Source of the DNA: Lysobacter firmicutimachus
GTDB lineage: Bacteria > Pseudomonadota > Gammaproteobacteria > Xanthomonadales > Xanthomonadaceae
Direction of reading: 5' to 3'
Assembly: GCF_037027445.1 (NCBI RefSeq)
Contig: NZ_JBANDL010000002.1
Coordinates: 4,181,001 to 4,245,000, forward strand
DNA length: 64,000 nucleotides
Part shown: positions 20,912-30,813 of the stretch, in pieces
Layout: each line of letters starts with the position of its first letter
How positions within the stretch are numbered: position 1 is the stretch's first letter
Notes under the pieces: model-generated
What the model saw: only the letters and a program-made list of their open reading frames with translations
What the model was told of the DNA's origin: nothing
The model's database searches: none
Position numbers and translations under genes: made by a program

Positions 20912-21837
20912 GATAGGGCGGCCTGGAGGAGGGATTCGAAGCGCTGTTGATCGTATTTCATCAGAATCGACACCTTGTCCGGCCGCCCTTCCTGGCGCCG
21001 CCAGTCGACGATCGTCGCGCCGCGACTGTGAGTACCGTCCAGCTCGATCGACAGCGGCCGCGCCTGCAGTTCCAGCGCGCCTTCGGGTTCGAGCGCGAAG
21101 GCCATCGCCAGTGCGTCGGCGGCGTGCCAGTGGTCGCCGCGGCGGTCGATCGACCACATCCGGGTCTTCTCGGAAATGCGCTCGTAGAACTTGCCGCGCG
21201 CGGAATCGGTCTTGAACCACTCCAGCACGCGGTCGTGGTGCAGGCCGTGGGCGATCACCGCTTCCCAGTCGGCCAGATCGATGCGCTCGAAGGCTTCGAA
21301 CACGATGTGCGCGGCCTCCGGATCGAAATAGATGTTGAATTCCGCGGCCGGGGTGATGTTGCCCTGGCAGGTCACCGCGCCGCCCATCACCACCAGGCGC
21401 GCGATGCGCTGCGGCAGGGTCGGGTCGAGCTTGAGCGCGAGGGCGACGTTGGTCAGCGGGCCCAGCGCGACCAGCAACAGCTTGCCGGCGTGCTGGTGCG
21501 ACAACCGAATGATCGCCAGCGCCGCGTGCTCGGCCTCGGCCCGGCGCTGCGCGGGCTCGTAGCCGACGTCGCCGAAACCGTCCTGGCCGTGCACGTAGCC
21601 GGCGTCCGGCGAGGGATGCAGCAGCGGCGCGTCGGCGCCGGCGAACACCGGCACGTCGACGCCGGCCACTTCGCACAGCTTCAGCGCATTGGCGACGGTG
21701 TGCTTGAGACCGACGTTGCCGGCGGCGATGGTCAGGCCGACCAGTTGGTGGCGCGGATCGTTGAACGCCATCAACAGCGCCAGCGCGTCGTCCACGCCGG
21801 GGTCGGTATCGATAAGCAGGGGAATGCGATCGGTCAT
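20896..21837 (-). CDS. Inosine-uridine preferring nucleoside hydrolase
   Basis: 313 residues. The N-terminal calcium-binding motif DTDPGVDDALAL is diagnostic for the IUNH family, as are the later GGAV segment, the NITPAAEFNIYFDPEAA segment and the C-terminal active-site region (DALAMAFALEP). These enzymes cleave the N-glycosidic bond of purine/pyrimidine nucleosides for salvage. The ATG overlaps the upstream gene's stop codon (ATGA), so the two are coupled. The last five codons and the stop lie inside a 46-base tandem repeat, so the C-terminus may be recently altered. Confidence 0.92.
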   Translation of the reverse strand: MTDRIPLLIDTDPGVDDALALLMAFNDPRHQLVGLTIAAGNVGLKHTVANALKLCEVAGVDVPVFAGADAPLLHPSPDAGYVHGQDGFGDVGYEPAQRRAEAEHAALAIIRLSHQHAGKLLLVALGPLTNVALALKLDPTLPQRIARLVVMGGAVTCQGNITPAAEFNIYFDPEAAHIVFEAFERIDLADWEAVIAHGLHHDRVLEWFKTDSARGKFYERISEKTRMWSIDRRGDHWHAADALAMAFALEPEGALELQARPLSIELDGTHSRGATIVDWRRQEGRPDKVSILMKYDQQRFESLLQAALSASPA

Positions 21838-22439
21838 GTAACCACTCTTTCGACAGGATCGGCCGATTCGGCCGGGACAGCGTGCAGTGCGCCTTCGTAG
21901 CGCAGCAGTTCGCCGAAGGGAAACCAGGAGAACGCGACGGCGAAGCGATAACGCTCGCCGTCGGGATGGGACTCGATGCGCTTGTAGGCATCGGTGCGCG
22001 GAAACAGGAAGCGCGGTGCCGGCAGACCGCCCACGCGCAGGCCGAGCAGTCGCCAACGCCAGCCGCCGCCGTCGAGGTCGACGCCGAGCCGCATCCGGAC
22101 CGGACCGGTGGATTCCAGCCAATGGCCGTGCGGATAAGACCCGACCGGCCGAAACACCGACAGCAGTTCGCTGCCGTCGTCGAAACGGCGGTGCCAGCGC
22201 ATGGCGTCTTGGCTGTGGGAAATGTCGACCCGGAACCCGCGCTGCGCGCGGTCGGTGGGAATGCCCAGGCGCTCGGCGAGGCGGCGACCGAGCAGGCCGG
22301 CCAGACCGCGACCGGTGGAAATCCCGATCTGCCCGTCCAGCGCACCGCCGCTGCGGTGCAAAGCTTGCAGGCGCGGGTGCAGCCGCTCGAAGGCCGGGCC
22401 GAACCAGTGCATCGCCGCGTTGTGAGGGGCTCCCGGCAT
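21834..22439 (-). CDS. DUF4166-like protein
   Basis: 201 residues from the ATG at 22439; the ATG at 22412 (MHWFGPAFERLHP) is equally possible. The pattern LHPRLQALHRSGG, then G-I-P-T, then MRWHRRFDDGSEL matches DUF4166 proteins, which are uncharacterised and often fused to or near saccharopine dehydrogenase-like or NAD-binding proteins. No membrane segments. Translationally coupled to the downstream nucleoside hydrolase by a 4-base overlap. Function unknown. Confidence 0.65.
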   Translation of the reverse strand: MPGAPHNAAMHWFGPAFERLHPRLQALHRSGGALDGQIGISTGRGLAGLLGRRLAERLGIPTDRAQRGFRVDISHSQDAMRWHRRFDDGSELLSVFRPVGSYPHGHWLESTGPVRMRLGVDLDGGGWRWRLLGLRVGGLPAPRFLFPRTDAYKRIESHPDGERYRFAVAFSWFPFGELLRYEGALHAVPAESADPVERVVT

Positions 22440-22496
22440 CCGGGTGAGGCGCTCCAGCGGGCGGGACACTATAGCCAAATCCCACCGCCGAAATGC

Positions 22497-22573
22497 AAGC
22501 CCCTTCGGCGCTCTTCGGGAACCCTCGTGCCCGGGCCGGCCGGGCACGAGGGTTTCGGCAAAGCGCCGGGCTT
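22497..22573. repeat. Extended palindrome (REP-like element)
   Basis: Core: a perfect 14-bp inverted repeat ACCCTCGTGCCCGG (22521-22534) with its complement at 22540-22553, loop 5 bases. Outer arms: AAGCCC + GGCGCT (22497-22512, with a 4-base CTTC bulge) pair exactly with AGCGCC GGGCTT (22562-22573). It lies between the DUF4166-like gene and the RTX-repeat gene, 44 bases beyond the RTX gene's stop codon, and may also end its transcript. Confidence 0.85.
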
Positions 22574-22616
22574 CCCAACCAAGCGCTTCAAGCGCTCGGG
22601 CACGCCCTCGCCGCGC

Positions 22617-23372
22617 TTACAAGGCCCCGCCCCGGCGCCCGGGCGAGAGCGCCGTCGCGCACGGCGGCGACGCCCGTCCGGCAACCGGCACCGGCGAAAC
22701 GCCGCCGCGCCAGCCTGCCGACGCGGTCGCGGCGCCGGGCAGGCGGGCGAGGATGTCGCTCATTTCCCAGGCCGCTCCTTCCTGGAACCAGAACTGGTCC
22801 ACCGCGCGCGGCCACTGCCAGGGATCGTCGGCGGGCGGGAAGAAAGCCGCCAGGGTGACGGTTTCCGCGCTGGCCAGGCGCACGACCAGATCCAGGCCGT
22901 CGCGCTCGAGCTGCACCTGGTCCGGATGAACGCCGGGCTTCAGCACCAGGATGGTGAGGAACTGGCCCTCGACGTCGCTCTGGTGGATGCGGTCGTGGCC
23001 GTCGCCCAGGCCGAACACGTAGGCGTCGTTGCCCAGCTCGCCGTGCAAGGCGTCGTCGCCGCTGCCGCCGGCGAGGATGTCGTCGCCGTCGCCGGCGTAC
23101 AGCGTGTCGTTGCCGCCCTCGCCCAGCAGCAGGTCGTTGCCGTCTAGGCCGTACAGCGTATCGTCGCCGGCGCCGCCGGTCAGGGTGTCGTCGCCGGTAG
23201 TGCCGGTCAGCACCTGTCCCGACAACTGCACGCGCCACAAGCGGCCGGCCGGGTAACGCAGCGCATCGCGCGTCGCCCGGCCCCATTCCATATCGCCGAC
23301 CTGGCGGACTTCGCCGGCCACCGCCGGCAGCGAAGCGAATTCGTGCTGCGGCACATCGAACAAAGCGGGCAT
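22617..23372 (-). CDS. Short RTX-repeat calcium-binding protein
   Basis: 251 residues. After an N-terminal region of about 55 residues, six or so glycine/aspartate nonapeptides of the GGxGxDxLx type (e.g. GGAGDDTLYG, GGSGDDALHG) run from about 75 to 130. A typical post-repeat domain follows (NDAYVFGLGDGHDRI, LLxRxGxDLVV-like pattern, then a Phe/Trp segment). Such repeats fold into a calcium beta-roll and normally mark type I secreted proteins, but no secretion genes are adjacent. It lacks a catalytic domain. The last 40 residues are Pro/Ala/Arg-rich and look unlike the rest. The start ATG at 23372 follows GGAG-type sequence. Confidence 0.8.
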   Translation of the reverse strand: MPALFDVPQHEFASLPAVAGEVRQVGDMEWGRATRDALRYPAGRLWRVQLSGQVLTGTTGDDTLTGGAGDDTLYGLDGNDLLLGEGGNDTLYAGDGDDILAGGSGDDALHGELGNDAYVFGLGDGHDRIHQSDVEGQFLTILVLKPGVHPDQVQLERDGLDLVVRLASAETVTLAAFFPPADDPWQWPRAVDQFWFQEGAAWEMSDILARLPGAATASAGWRGGVSPVPVAGRASPPCATALSPGRRGGAL

Positions 23373-23504
23373 GGGACGCTCCTGTCGTGAATGCGCGGGA
23401 CTCCCTCCGCGCTCGGTGCGGGCCGTGCGGCGCACGCTCGCGCGATCATTGCAGCAGAGCCGTGTCGCACAGGCGCAGACGCAGGCGAAGATCGCCTTGG
23501 ATGT

Positions 23505-25622
23505 TCAGGCCGAGGCGTAACGCGCCGCGCCGCCGACCCAGCGCGCGACGATGCGCTCGGCCTGTTCCGGCGATTGCGCGAGCAGCTTCTCGCCGAGCTC
23601 CTGCACCAGCGGCAGCAGGTCGGCGTCGCGGGCCAGGTCGGCGACGCGGAAACCGGCCAGGCCGGTCTGGCGGGTGCCGAGCAGTTCGCCGGGGCCGCGC
23701 AACTCCAGATCCTTTTCGGCGATGACGAAACCGTCGTGGGTCTGGCGCATGGTCTCCAGGCGTTGCCGCGCCAAGCCCGACAGCGGCGAGCGATACAGCA
23801 GCACGCAGGTCGAGGCGGCGCTGCCACGGCCGACCCGGCCACGCAGCTGATGCAACTGGGCCAGGCCCAGGCGCTCGGCGTTCTCGACGATCATCAGCGA
23901 AGCGTTGGGCACGTCGACGCCGACTTCGATCACCGTGGTCGCGACCAGCAGATCCAGCGCGCCGTCCTTGAACGCCTGCATCACCGCCTGCTTTTCCTTG
24001 GGCTTCATGCGCCCGTGCACCAGCCCCACGCGCAGCGGCGCGAGCTGGCGCGACAGTTCTTCGAAGGTGGATTGCGCGGCCTGCGCCACCACCTCGTCGG
24101 ACTCGTCGATCAAGGTGCAGACCCAATAGGCCTGGCGGCCTTCGGCGCAGGCGTTGCGGATGCGCTGGACCAGCTCGGGCCGGCGCTCTTCGCTCAGCGC
24201 CACGGTCTGCACCGGCGTGCGGCCGGGCGGCAGTTCGTCGATCGCCGACACGTCCAGGTCGGCGTAGGCGGTCATCGCCAGGGTGCGCGGGATGGGCGTG
24301 GCGGTCATCACCAGCTGATGCGGCACGATCGCGTCGTCGCCGACGCTGCCGCCGGCGCCCTTGTCGCGCAGCGCCAGGCGTTGGTGCACGCCGAAACGGT
24401 GCTGTTCGTCGACGATGGCCAGGGCCAGATCCTGGAAGGCCACGCCCTCCTGCATCAGCGCATGGGTGCCGACCACCACCTGGGCCTCGCCGGCCGCGAC
24501 CTGCGCCAGCACGTTCTTGCGCGCGCGACCGGTGACCTTGCCGGCCAGCCAGGCCACGCGCACGCCCAGCGGTTCCAGCCAACGGCGCAGATTATTGAGG
24601 TGCTGCTCGGCCAGCAGCTCGGTCGGCGCCATCAGCGCGGCCTGGCGGCCGTGCTGCACCGCCAGCATCGCCGCCAGCGCGGCGACCACGGTCTTGCCGC
24701 TGCCGACGTCGCCCTGCACCAGCCGCAGCATCGGCGAAGGCTTGGCCAGGTCGGCGCGGATTTCGTCGAACACCCGCCGCTGCGCCGCGGTCAGCTTGAA
24801 CGGCAGCGATTTGCGCAGGCGCTCGGCCAGCGGCAGTTGCTTCAGCGGCCGCGCGCGGTGCGCCTGCTGGCTGATGCGCTGGCGGCGCAGGCTCAGGTGA
24901 TGGGCCAGCAGCTCTTCCAGCGCCAGCCGGCGTTGCGCCGGATGCCGGCCTTCGATCAGCGCGGCCACATCGGCATCGACCGGCGGCCGGTGCACGGTCA
25001 GCAGCGCTTCGCGCAGGGTCGGCAGTTTCAGTCGCCGACGCAGCTCGCCAGGCAGCAGCTCCAGCGCGGCGTCGTCGGGCAGGCGGTCGAGGGCGAAGCC
25101 GATCAGCTTGCGCAGGGTGGCCGGGCCGATGCCTTCGATGGCCGGATACACCGGGTCCAGCGACTGCCCGAGTTCGACCTCGGCCGTGTCGTCGAGAATG
25201 CGATAGCTCGGATGGACGATCTCCAGCCCGTGCTGGCCGGGCTTGGGCGTGCCGTACAGCCGCACCCGCGCGCCGACCCGGAACTGAGCGACCTGGGCGG
25301 CGCGGAAATGGAAGAAGCGCAACACCACCGTGCCGTGCGAATCGTCGCCGACCGCGACCCGCAGCATCGGTCGGTAGCGGAAGCCGCGCTCGACCGCCTC
25401 CACCCGTCCTTCGACCTGCGCCGCGATCCCCGGCTGCAGGCGCCGGATCGGGGTGAGTTGGGTGCGGTCTTCGTACTGGCGCGGCAGTTGCAGCCAGAAA
25501 TCCTGCAGGGTCAGCAGCCCCCGCGCCGCCAGTTTTTCGGCCACGGCCGGGCCGACCCCGGGCATGCGCGGCAGCGGTTGCGTGTGGAGATCGACGGCGG
25601 GACCGTCCTTACGGCTCTGCAT
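23505..25622 (-). CDS. recG: ATP-dependent DNA helicase RecG
   Basis: 705 residues, near the usual 690-700. An N-terminal wedge/OB domain (about 60-150) binds branched DNA. The SF2 helicase motifs follow: I (GDVGSGKT), Ia (MAPTELLAEQ), II (DEQHRFGVHQR), III (TATPIPRT), V (VGVDVPNA) and VI (QLRGRVGR). RecG regresses stalled replication forks and processes recombination intermediates. The start at 25622 agrees with the family's length. Its upstream neighbour on the same strand is separated by a hairpin, so recG is probably transcribed alone. Confidence 0.96.
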   Translation of the reverse strand: MQSRKDGPAVDLHTQPLPRMPGVGPAVAEKLAARGLLTLQDFWLQLPRQYEDRTQLTPIRRLQPGIAAQVEGRVEAVERGFRYRPMLRVAVGDDSHGTVVLRFFHFRAAQVAQFRVGARVRLYGTPKPGQHGLEIVHPSYRILDDTAEVELGQSLDPVYPAIEGIGPATLRKLIGFALDRLPDDAALELLPGELRRRLKLPTLREALLTVHRPPVDADVAALIEGRHPAQRRLALEELLAHHLSLRRQRISQQAHRARPLKQLPLAERLRKSLPFKLTAAQRRVFDEIRADLAKPSPMLRLVQGDVGSGKTVVAALAAMLAVQHGRQAALMAPTELLAEQHLNNLRRWLEPLGVRVAWLAGKVTGRARKNVLAQVAAGEAQVVVGTHALMQEGVAFQDLALAIVDEQHRFGVHQRLALRDKGAGGSVGDDAIVPHQLVMTATPIPRTLAMTAYADLDVSAIDELPPGRTPVQTVALSEERRPELVQRIRNACAEGRQAYWVCTLIDESDEVVAQAAQSTFEELSRQLAPLRVGLVHGRMKPKEKQAVMQAFKDGALDLLVATTVIEVGVDVPNASLMIVENAERLGLAQLHQLRGRVGRGSAASTCVLLYRSPLSGLARQRLETMRQTHDGFVIAEKDLELRGPGELLGTRQTGLAGFRVADLARDADLLPLVQELGEKLLAQSPEQAERIVARWVGGAARYASA

Positions 25623-25737
25623 GGCGTAAGGATAGGGCCGGAACTGCGGGTCGGGAAAGCGCGCGGCGCGACGCCGTCGACCGTCGACGAGGGCGCGACG
25701 GACGACGCGACCGGCGCGTTCGCTGGCGCCGCGGCGG

Positions 25738-25768
25738 GGCGAGCGGGCGTTCGCCGCGCCCGCCCGCC
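25738..25768 (-). terminator. Terminator-like hairpin after the TonB receptor gene
   Basis: 12-bp stem (25738-25749 with 25757-25768, one wobble pair) and a 7-base loop, 12 bases beyond the receptor's stop codon. No U tract follows, so it may be a Rho-dependent or weak end. Confidence 0.5.
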
Positions 25769-25779
25769 GGTCGAACGAG

Positions 25780-28194
25780 TCAGTACCGGGCGCTGAACTC
25801 CAGCCCGAACGTGCGCGGCTCGCTGACGCGGGCGCCGACGGTGCCGAGCACGGTCTTGCCGTAGGTGCCCAGCGCGTTGACGTACTGGTGGTCGAACAGA
25901 TTGTTCGCGTAGGCGGCCAAGCCCCAGCGGCCCTGCGGCGAGGTCCAGGCCAGGCGCAGGTCGGTGCGGTTCTGCGCTTCGCCCAGGTCCAGCGCCGGGC
26001 TCACCCCGCAGCGGTTCTGCGAGCGCGACTCGTCGCTGCAGCGGACCTTGCCGCGGTAAGCGTGGCGCAGCGAGGCGCGCAGGTCGCCGCGACCGCCCAG
26101 ATCCCAGCGGTAGTGCGCGCCGCCGGCGAACGACCAGTACGGCAGGCCGGTCGGGTCGCCGCTGGCGTCGATGCCGTCGGCGGTGACGTAGTTCTTGTAG
26201 GTGGAATCGATGAAGCCGGCGTTGAAGTCCAGGCCGAAGGCGTCGCTGACCTGCCAGCGCAGGTCGAAGTCCAGGCCATAGGCTTCCAGGTCGGAGGTAT
26301 CGATCACGAAACGCGGGATGTCGGTGCTGTTGTCCAGCCGCACCGCCTGGCGGTTGTCGTAGACGTAGTAGTAGACCGAGGCGTTGAGCTGCAGGCGCTG
26401 GTCCGGGAAGGCCTTCTTGATCCCGGTCTCGAAGTTCCAGACGTCCTCGTTCTCGAAGCTGCTGCCGATCTGCAGCGAGTTGAAGCCGCCGGCCTTGTAG
26501 CCCTTGGCCAGCGAGGCGAAGACCATGGTGTCGTCGTCGAAATGGTAGTCGACGACGAAGCGCGGGCTGAAATCGGTCCAACTGTCGGAAGTTCGCCGCA
26601 GGACGCCCTTGTTCATCAGCGCAGGCGGGTCGATGAAGGCGACGTCGAAGACGAAGAACTCGCGCGGGATCCCGGCCAGATCGAAGAAGCCCAGCGCGTC
26701 GAGCTGGTCCAGCGCAGCGTCCAGTTCCGGCGCCGAACGCGGCGTGTTGAGCCAGCTGAACTTCTTCTCGTCGCGGGTGTAGCGCAGGCCCACGGTCAGA
26801 TTGAGCTTGTCGGTGGCGTGCCAGATCACGTCGCCGAACACCGCGTAGGCGCGGGTGTCCAGGGTGTTGTTGAACTTCTCGTTCCAACGGTGGCCGAGCA
26901 GGCTGATCGGAATGCCGAGCGCGCCGAGCTGCTGGTCGACGTAGCCGAACAGGTAGCCGGTCGGGGTCGGCGCCAGGCCGAGGTTGTGGACGATGGTGTC
27001 GACCGAGTCGGTCATCGCGTTGACTTCGCTGGTCTGCCTGGCGCGCTCGTCGAAATAGCTGGCGCCGGCGACCCAGTCGATCTTGTCGGTGCTGCCGGCG
27101 AACTTGAACTCCTGGTAGAAGCTGCGGTTGCTCTCGGTGTTGGTCGAGTCGACATAGAGATAGCGGCGGTTGGTACCGTCTTCTTCGACCCGGTTGAGCG
27201 AGTCGTAATCGCGCCACGAGGTGGTCGAGGTGAAGCCGCCCCAGTCGGTGCCGTGATCGACGATCAGGGTGACGCCGTCGAAGCGCCGCGATTCCTCGTT
27301 GCCCTCGGCGTCGCTGAAGGTCGGCACCTTGCGCGGATCGAGATAGGCCGACTCGTCGACCGGCAGTGCCGGCAGGCCCGGCGCCGGCGGCAGGGCGACG
27401 ATGCCGGTCGTGGCCTGCCCGAGCTGATCCAGACTCTCATGATCCCAGCTCAGCAGCACCGAGGTGCGCTCGCCGAGCCGGGTCTTGAACGCCGCGCGCG
27501 TGGCCCAGTTGTTTTCCGGATTGAGATCGCGCCCGGTCTGCGCATCCTGAATCCAGCCGTCGGCGTGATTGATCAAGGCATTGAAGCGGAACGCCGAGTT
27601 CTCGCTGACCGGCAGGTTGAGCATGCCGTCGACGTACTGCTTGCCGTGGTTGCCGACGCGCAGCTTGGCCGCCACTTCGGTCGCCGCGGCGCTGGGCTTG
27701 CGGGTCACGATCGAGATCGCGCCGGCGGCGGTATTGCGGCCGAACAAGGTGCCCTGCGGCCCTTTCAGCACTTCGATCCGCTCCACGTCGGTGAACGGCA
27801 GCAGCACGCCGCCGCCGCGGCCGGCATAGACGCCGTCGACGTAGACGCCGACCGCCGGATCGGTGCCGATGCCGAAGTCGTCGGTGCTGATGCCGCGCAG
27901 TTGGAACCCGGGCTGGGTCGGCTGCTGGCTGTCGACCACCAGGCCGGGCACGAAGCTGTCCAGGTCGCCCAGGTCCTGCGCGGCGACCTCGTCGATCAGC
28001 TGGTCGGTGACCACCTGCAACGCGATCGGCACGTCCTGCAGCTCCTGCTCGCGGCTCTGCGCGGTGACGGTGATCTTGTCCAACTCCTTGGGCTGATCCG
28101 GCGTTTGCGCCGCAGCGGGCAGGAAGGCGCCGCCGCACAACGCGGCGATGGCGGTGCCGGTCGCGACGACCAGGCGGTGTTTGCGCAACGACAT
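25780..28194 (-). CDS. TonB-dependent outer-membrane receptor
   Basis: 804 residues. A signal peptide of about 29 residues ends in AAAQ. A TonB-box-like segment (DKITVTAQSRE) and a plug domain follow (QDVPIALQVV, then GFQLRGIS, VGVYVDGVY, and VERIEVLKGPQGTLFGRN). A 22-strand barrel ends in the aromatic residue expected for outer-membrane insertion (FSARY). This plug type occurs in receptors for many non-siderophore substrates in Xanthomonadaceae and sphingomonads. It lies 70 bases downstream of the diheme cytochrome gene on the same strand, so the substrate is probably linked to that cassette. Confidence 0.92.
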   Translation of the reverse strand: MSLRKHRLVVATGTAIAALCGGAFLPAAAQTPDQPKELDKITVTAQSREQELQDVPIALQVVTDQLIDEVAAQDLGDLDSFVPGLVVDSQQPTQPGFQLRGISTDDFGIGTDPAVGVYVDGVYAGRGGGVLLPFTDVERIEVLKGPQGTLFGRNTAAGAISIVTRKPSAAATEVAAKLRVGNHGKQYVDGMLNLPVSENSAFRFNALINHADGWIQDAQTGRDLNPENNWATRAAFKTRLGERTSVLLSWDHESLDQLGQATTGIVALPPAPGLPALPVDESAYLDPRKVPTFSDAEGNEESRRFDGVTLIVDHGTDWGGFTSTTSWRDYDSLNRVEEDGTNRRYLYVDSTNTESNRSFYQEFKFAGSTDKIDWVAGASYFDERARQTSEVNAMTDSVDTIVHNLGLAPTPTGYLFGYVDQQLGALGIPISLLGHRWNEKFNNTLDTRAYAVFGDVIWHATDKLNLTVGLRYTRDEKKFSWLNTPRSAPELDAALDQLDALGFFDLAGIPREFFVFDVAFIDPPALMNKGVLRRTSDSWTDFSPRFVVDYHFDDDTMVFASLAKGYKAGGFNSLQIGSSFENEDVWNFETGIKKAFPDQRLQLNASVYYYVYDNRQAVRLDNSTDIPRFVIDTSDLEAYGLDFDLRWQVSDAFGLDFNAGFIDSTYKNYVTADGIDASGDPTGLPYWSFAGGAHYRWDLGGRGDLRASLRHAYRGKVRCSDESRSQNRCGVSPALDLGEAQNRTDLRLAWTSPQGRWGLAAYANNLFDHQYVNALGTYGKTVLGTVGARVSEPRTFGLEFSARY

Positions 28195-28264
28195 CGAAAG
28201 CTCCCCTCTCGTTCGTTCCAGACCCGAACGCGCGTATTCGGCGCGTTCCCCAACCGCCGGGCGC

Positions 28265-29404
28265 CTAGCCGCAGCTCCCCTGCTGCGCGGCGATCCAATC
28301 GCGGATCAGTTGTACGCCCTCGGCATGCACCACGCTGCGACCGAGTTCCGGCATCATCACCGCCGGATCGTCGCTGAGCATGCGATAGACCAAAATCGAT
28401 TCGTCCGGCTTGCCCGGCACCAGGCCGTAGCGGCGGTCGCCGGTGCCCTTGCCCGCTGCGATCGGCAGCTTGCAGCGCCCCAGCCGCAGCGGCTCGCGAG
28501 TGGCCGCGTCCAGCCACAGGCCGGAGGTGTTGCCGGGCCCGCTCGGGCTGTGGCAGTGGCCGCAATTGACGTCCAGGTACGCACGCGCCTTGGCATCCAG
28601 CGGCGCTCCCGGGTCGCGCCAGTTGGCGGCGCGCGGCGCGGCCTGCGGCGCCGGCGCACCGCGCAGGTAGCCGGCGCGGGTCCAGCGCGCGATCTGATTG
28701 GCCAGGCCGTCGTCGTAGGCGAAATCGCGATTGAGTTGGCGCGCCTTCGGTCCGATCGGCTGCAGCGCCTTGCTCTTCATGTCGGTGCCGTGGCAACCGG
28801 CGCACTGGTTCTGGTCCGGCACCTGATATTGCGCCGGTTCGCTGCGTCCGTCGGCGCCGGTCAGGCGCAACGGCACCAACTCGCCGGCGCGCATCAACCG
28901 CGCCCGAGTCTGCTGTTCGTTCCAGACATAGGGCAGCGCGATCCAACCCTCGCGACGCCGCACCAGCAACCGGGTTTCGACCAGCCGCACCTTGCTCAGC
29001 TCCAGCCCTCCGCCGCGCAGGTCCGGGCCGTCGTCGGCGCTGCGCAACACCGTATCGCCCTCGCCGCGCGGGTAGTAGAAGGTCTTACTGAGAATGGTGC
29101 CGACCGGGAAGTCGAACGCGCGCTCGGCGTCGTAGGCCGCGGCCTGCCCCTGTGGCATCCACACCGTGCGCAGCTTGTGCGCGTAGTCGGAGAACAGCGG
29201 CGTGTTGAGGTCGTAGGGCATCACGCCCCGGTTCAGGCGCAGGCGCCCGTCGGCGACGCGCAGCAGGTTCCATTCGGCCAGATCCGCCGGCTGGCCTTCG
29301 GCGAAGAAGCGCACCGGCGGCGGCGCGGCTTCCCGCGCGCACGCCGCCAGGCACAGCGACAGCAACAACCCGATCCAACCGCGGCCCATCGCGTTCGTTC
29401 GCAT
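28265..29404 (-). CDS. Diheme c-type cytochrome lipoprotein (SO2930 / TIGR03806-like)
   Basis: 379 residues. A lipoprotein signal peptide has its lipobox Cys at about residue 22 (LCLAAC). Two heme-binding motifs are visible: CAGCH near residue 202 and CGHCH near residue 282. The first half is a beta-rich domain with the conserved tract MPYDLNTPLFSDYA. I recognise this as the family that occurs in gene pairs with a parallel beta-helix protein (recalled as TIGR03806 with TIGR03805); its function is unknown. The beta-helix gene lies immediately upstream with a 3-base gap. It probably acts in electron transfer in the periplasm or on the outer surface. Confidence 0.85.
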   Translation of the reverse strand: MRTNAMGRGWIGLLLSLCLAACAREAAPPPVRFFAEGQPADLAEWNLLRVADGRLRLNRGVMPYDLNTPLFSDYAHKLRTVWMPQGQAAAYDAERAFDFPVGTILSKTFYYPRGEGDTVLRSADDGPDLRGGGLELSKVRLVETRLLVRRREGWIALPYVWNEQQTRARLMRAGELVPLRLTGADGRSEPAQYQVPDQNQCAGCHGTDMKSKALQPIGPKARQLNRDFAYDDGLANQIARWTRAGYLRGAPAPQAAPRAANWRDPGAPLDAKARAYLDVNCGHCHSPSGPGNTSGLWLDAATREPLRLGRCKLPIAAGKGTGDRRYGLVPGKPDESILVYRMLSDDPAVMMPELGRSVVHAEGVQLIRDWIAAQQGSCG

Positions 29405-29407
29405 CGA

Positions 29408-30640
<1,233 letters not shown>

Positions 30641-30813
30641 GGGTCTCTCCGGATTTGGCTTGCGGCGCGCGGATGCGACGCCGGTCCGCATCGCTCCGTG
30701 CCCCCGCACGGCTAAGCCAGGAGTCTCCGCCGGGGCCGTGAGCGCGCGTGAGGGCGGATGCGGCACACTAGGGGGGCAATCGCGGTCAACCGTGCGGCCA
30801 GGAGCGTGGGGAG
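30641..30813. promoter_or_regulatory. Divergent control region of the beta-helix cassette and its AraC-type regulator
   Basis: 173 bases between divergent starts, the expected place for regulator binding. I cannot see an unambiguous -35/-10 pair. A TTGACC hexamer occurs on the minus strand near 30787-30792 but has no well-spaced -10. Confidence 0.4.
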
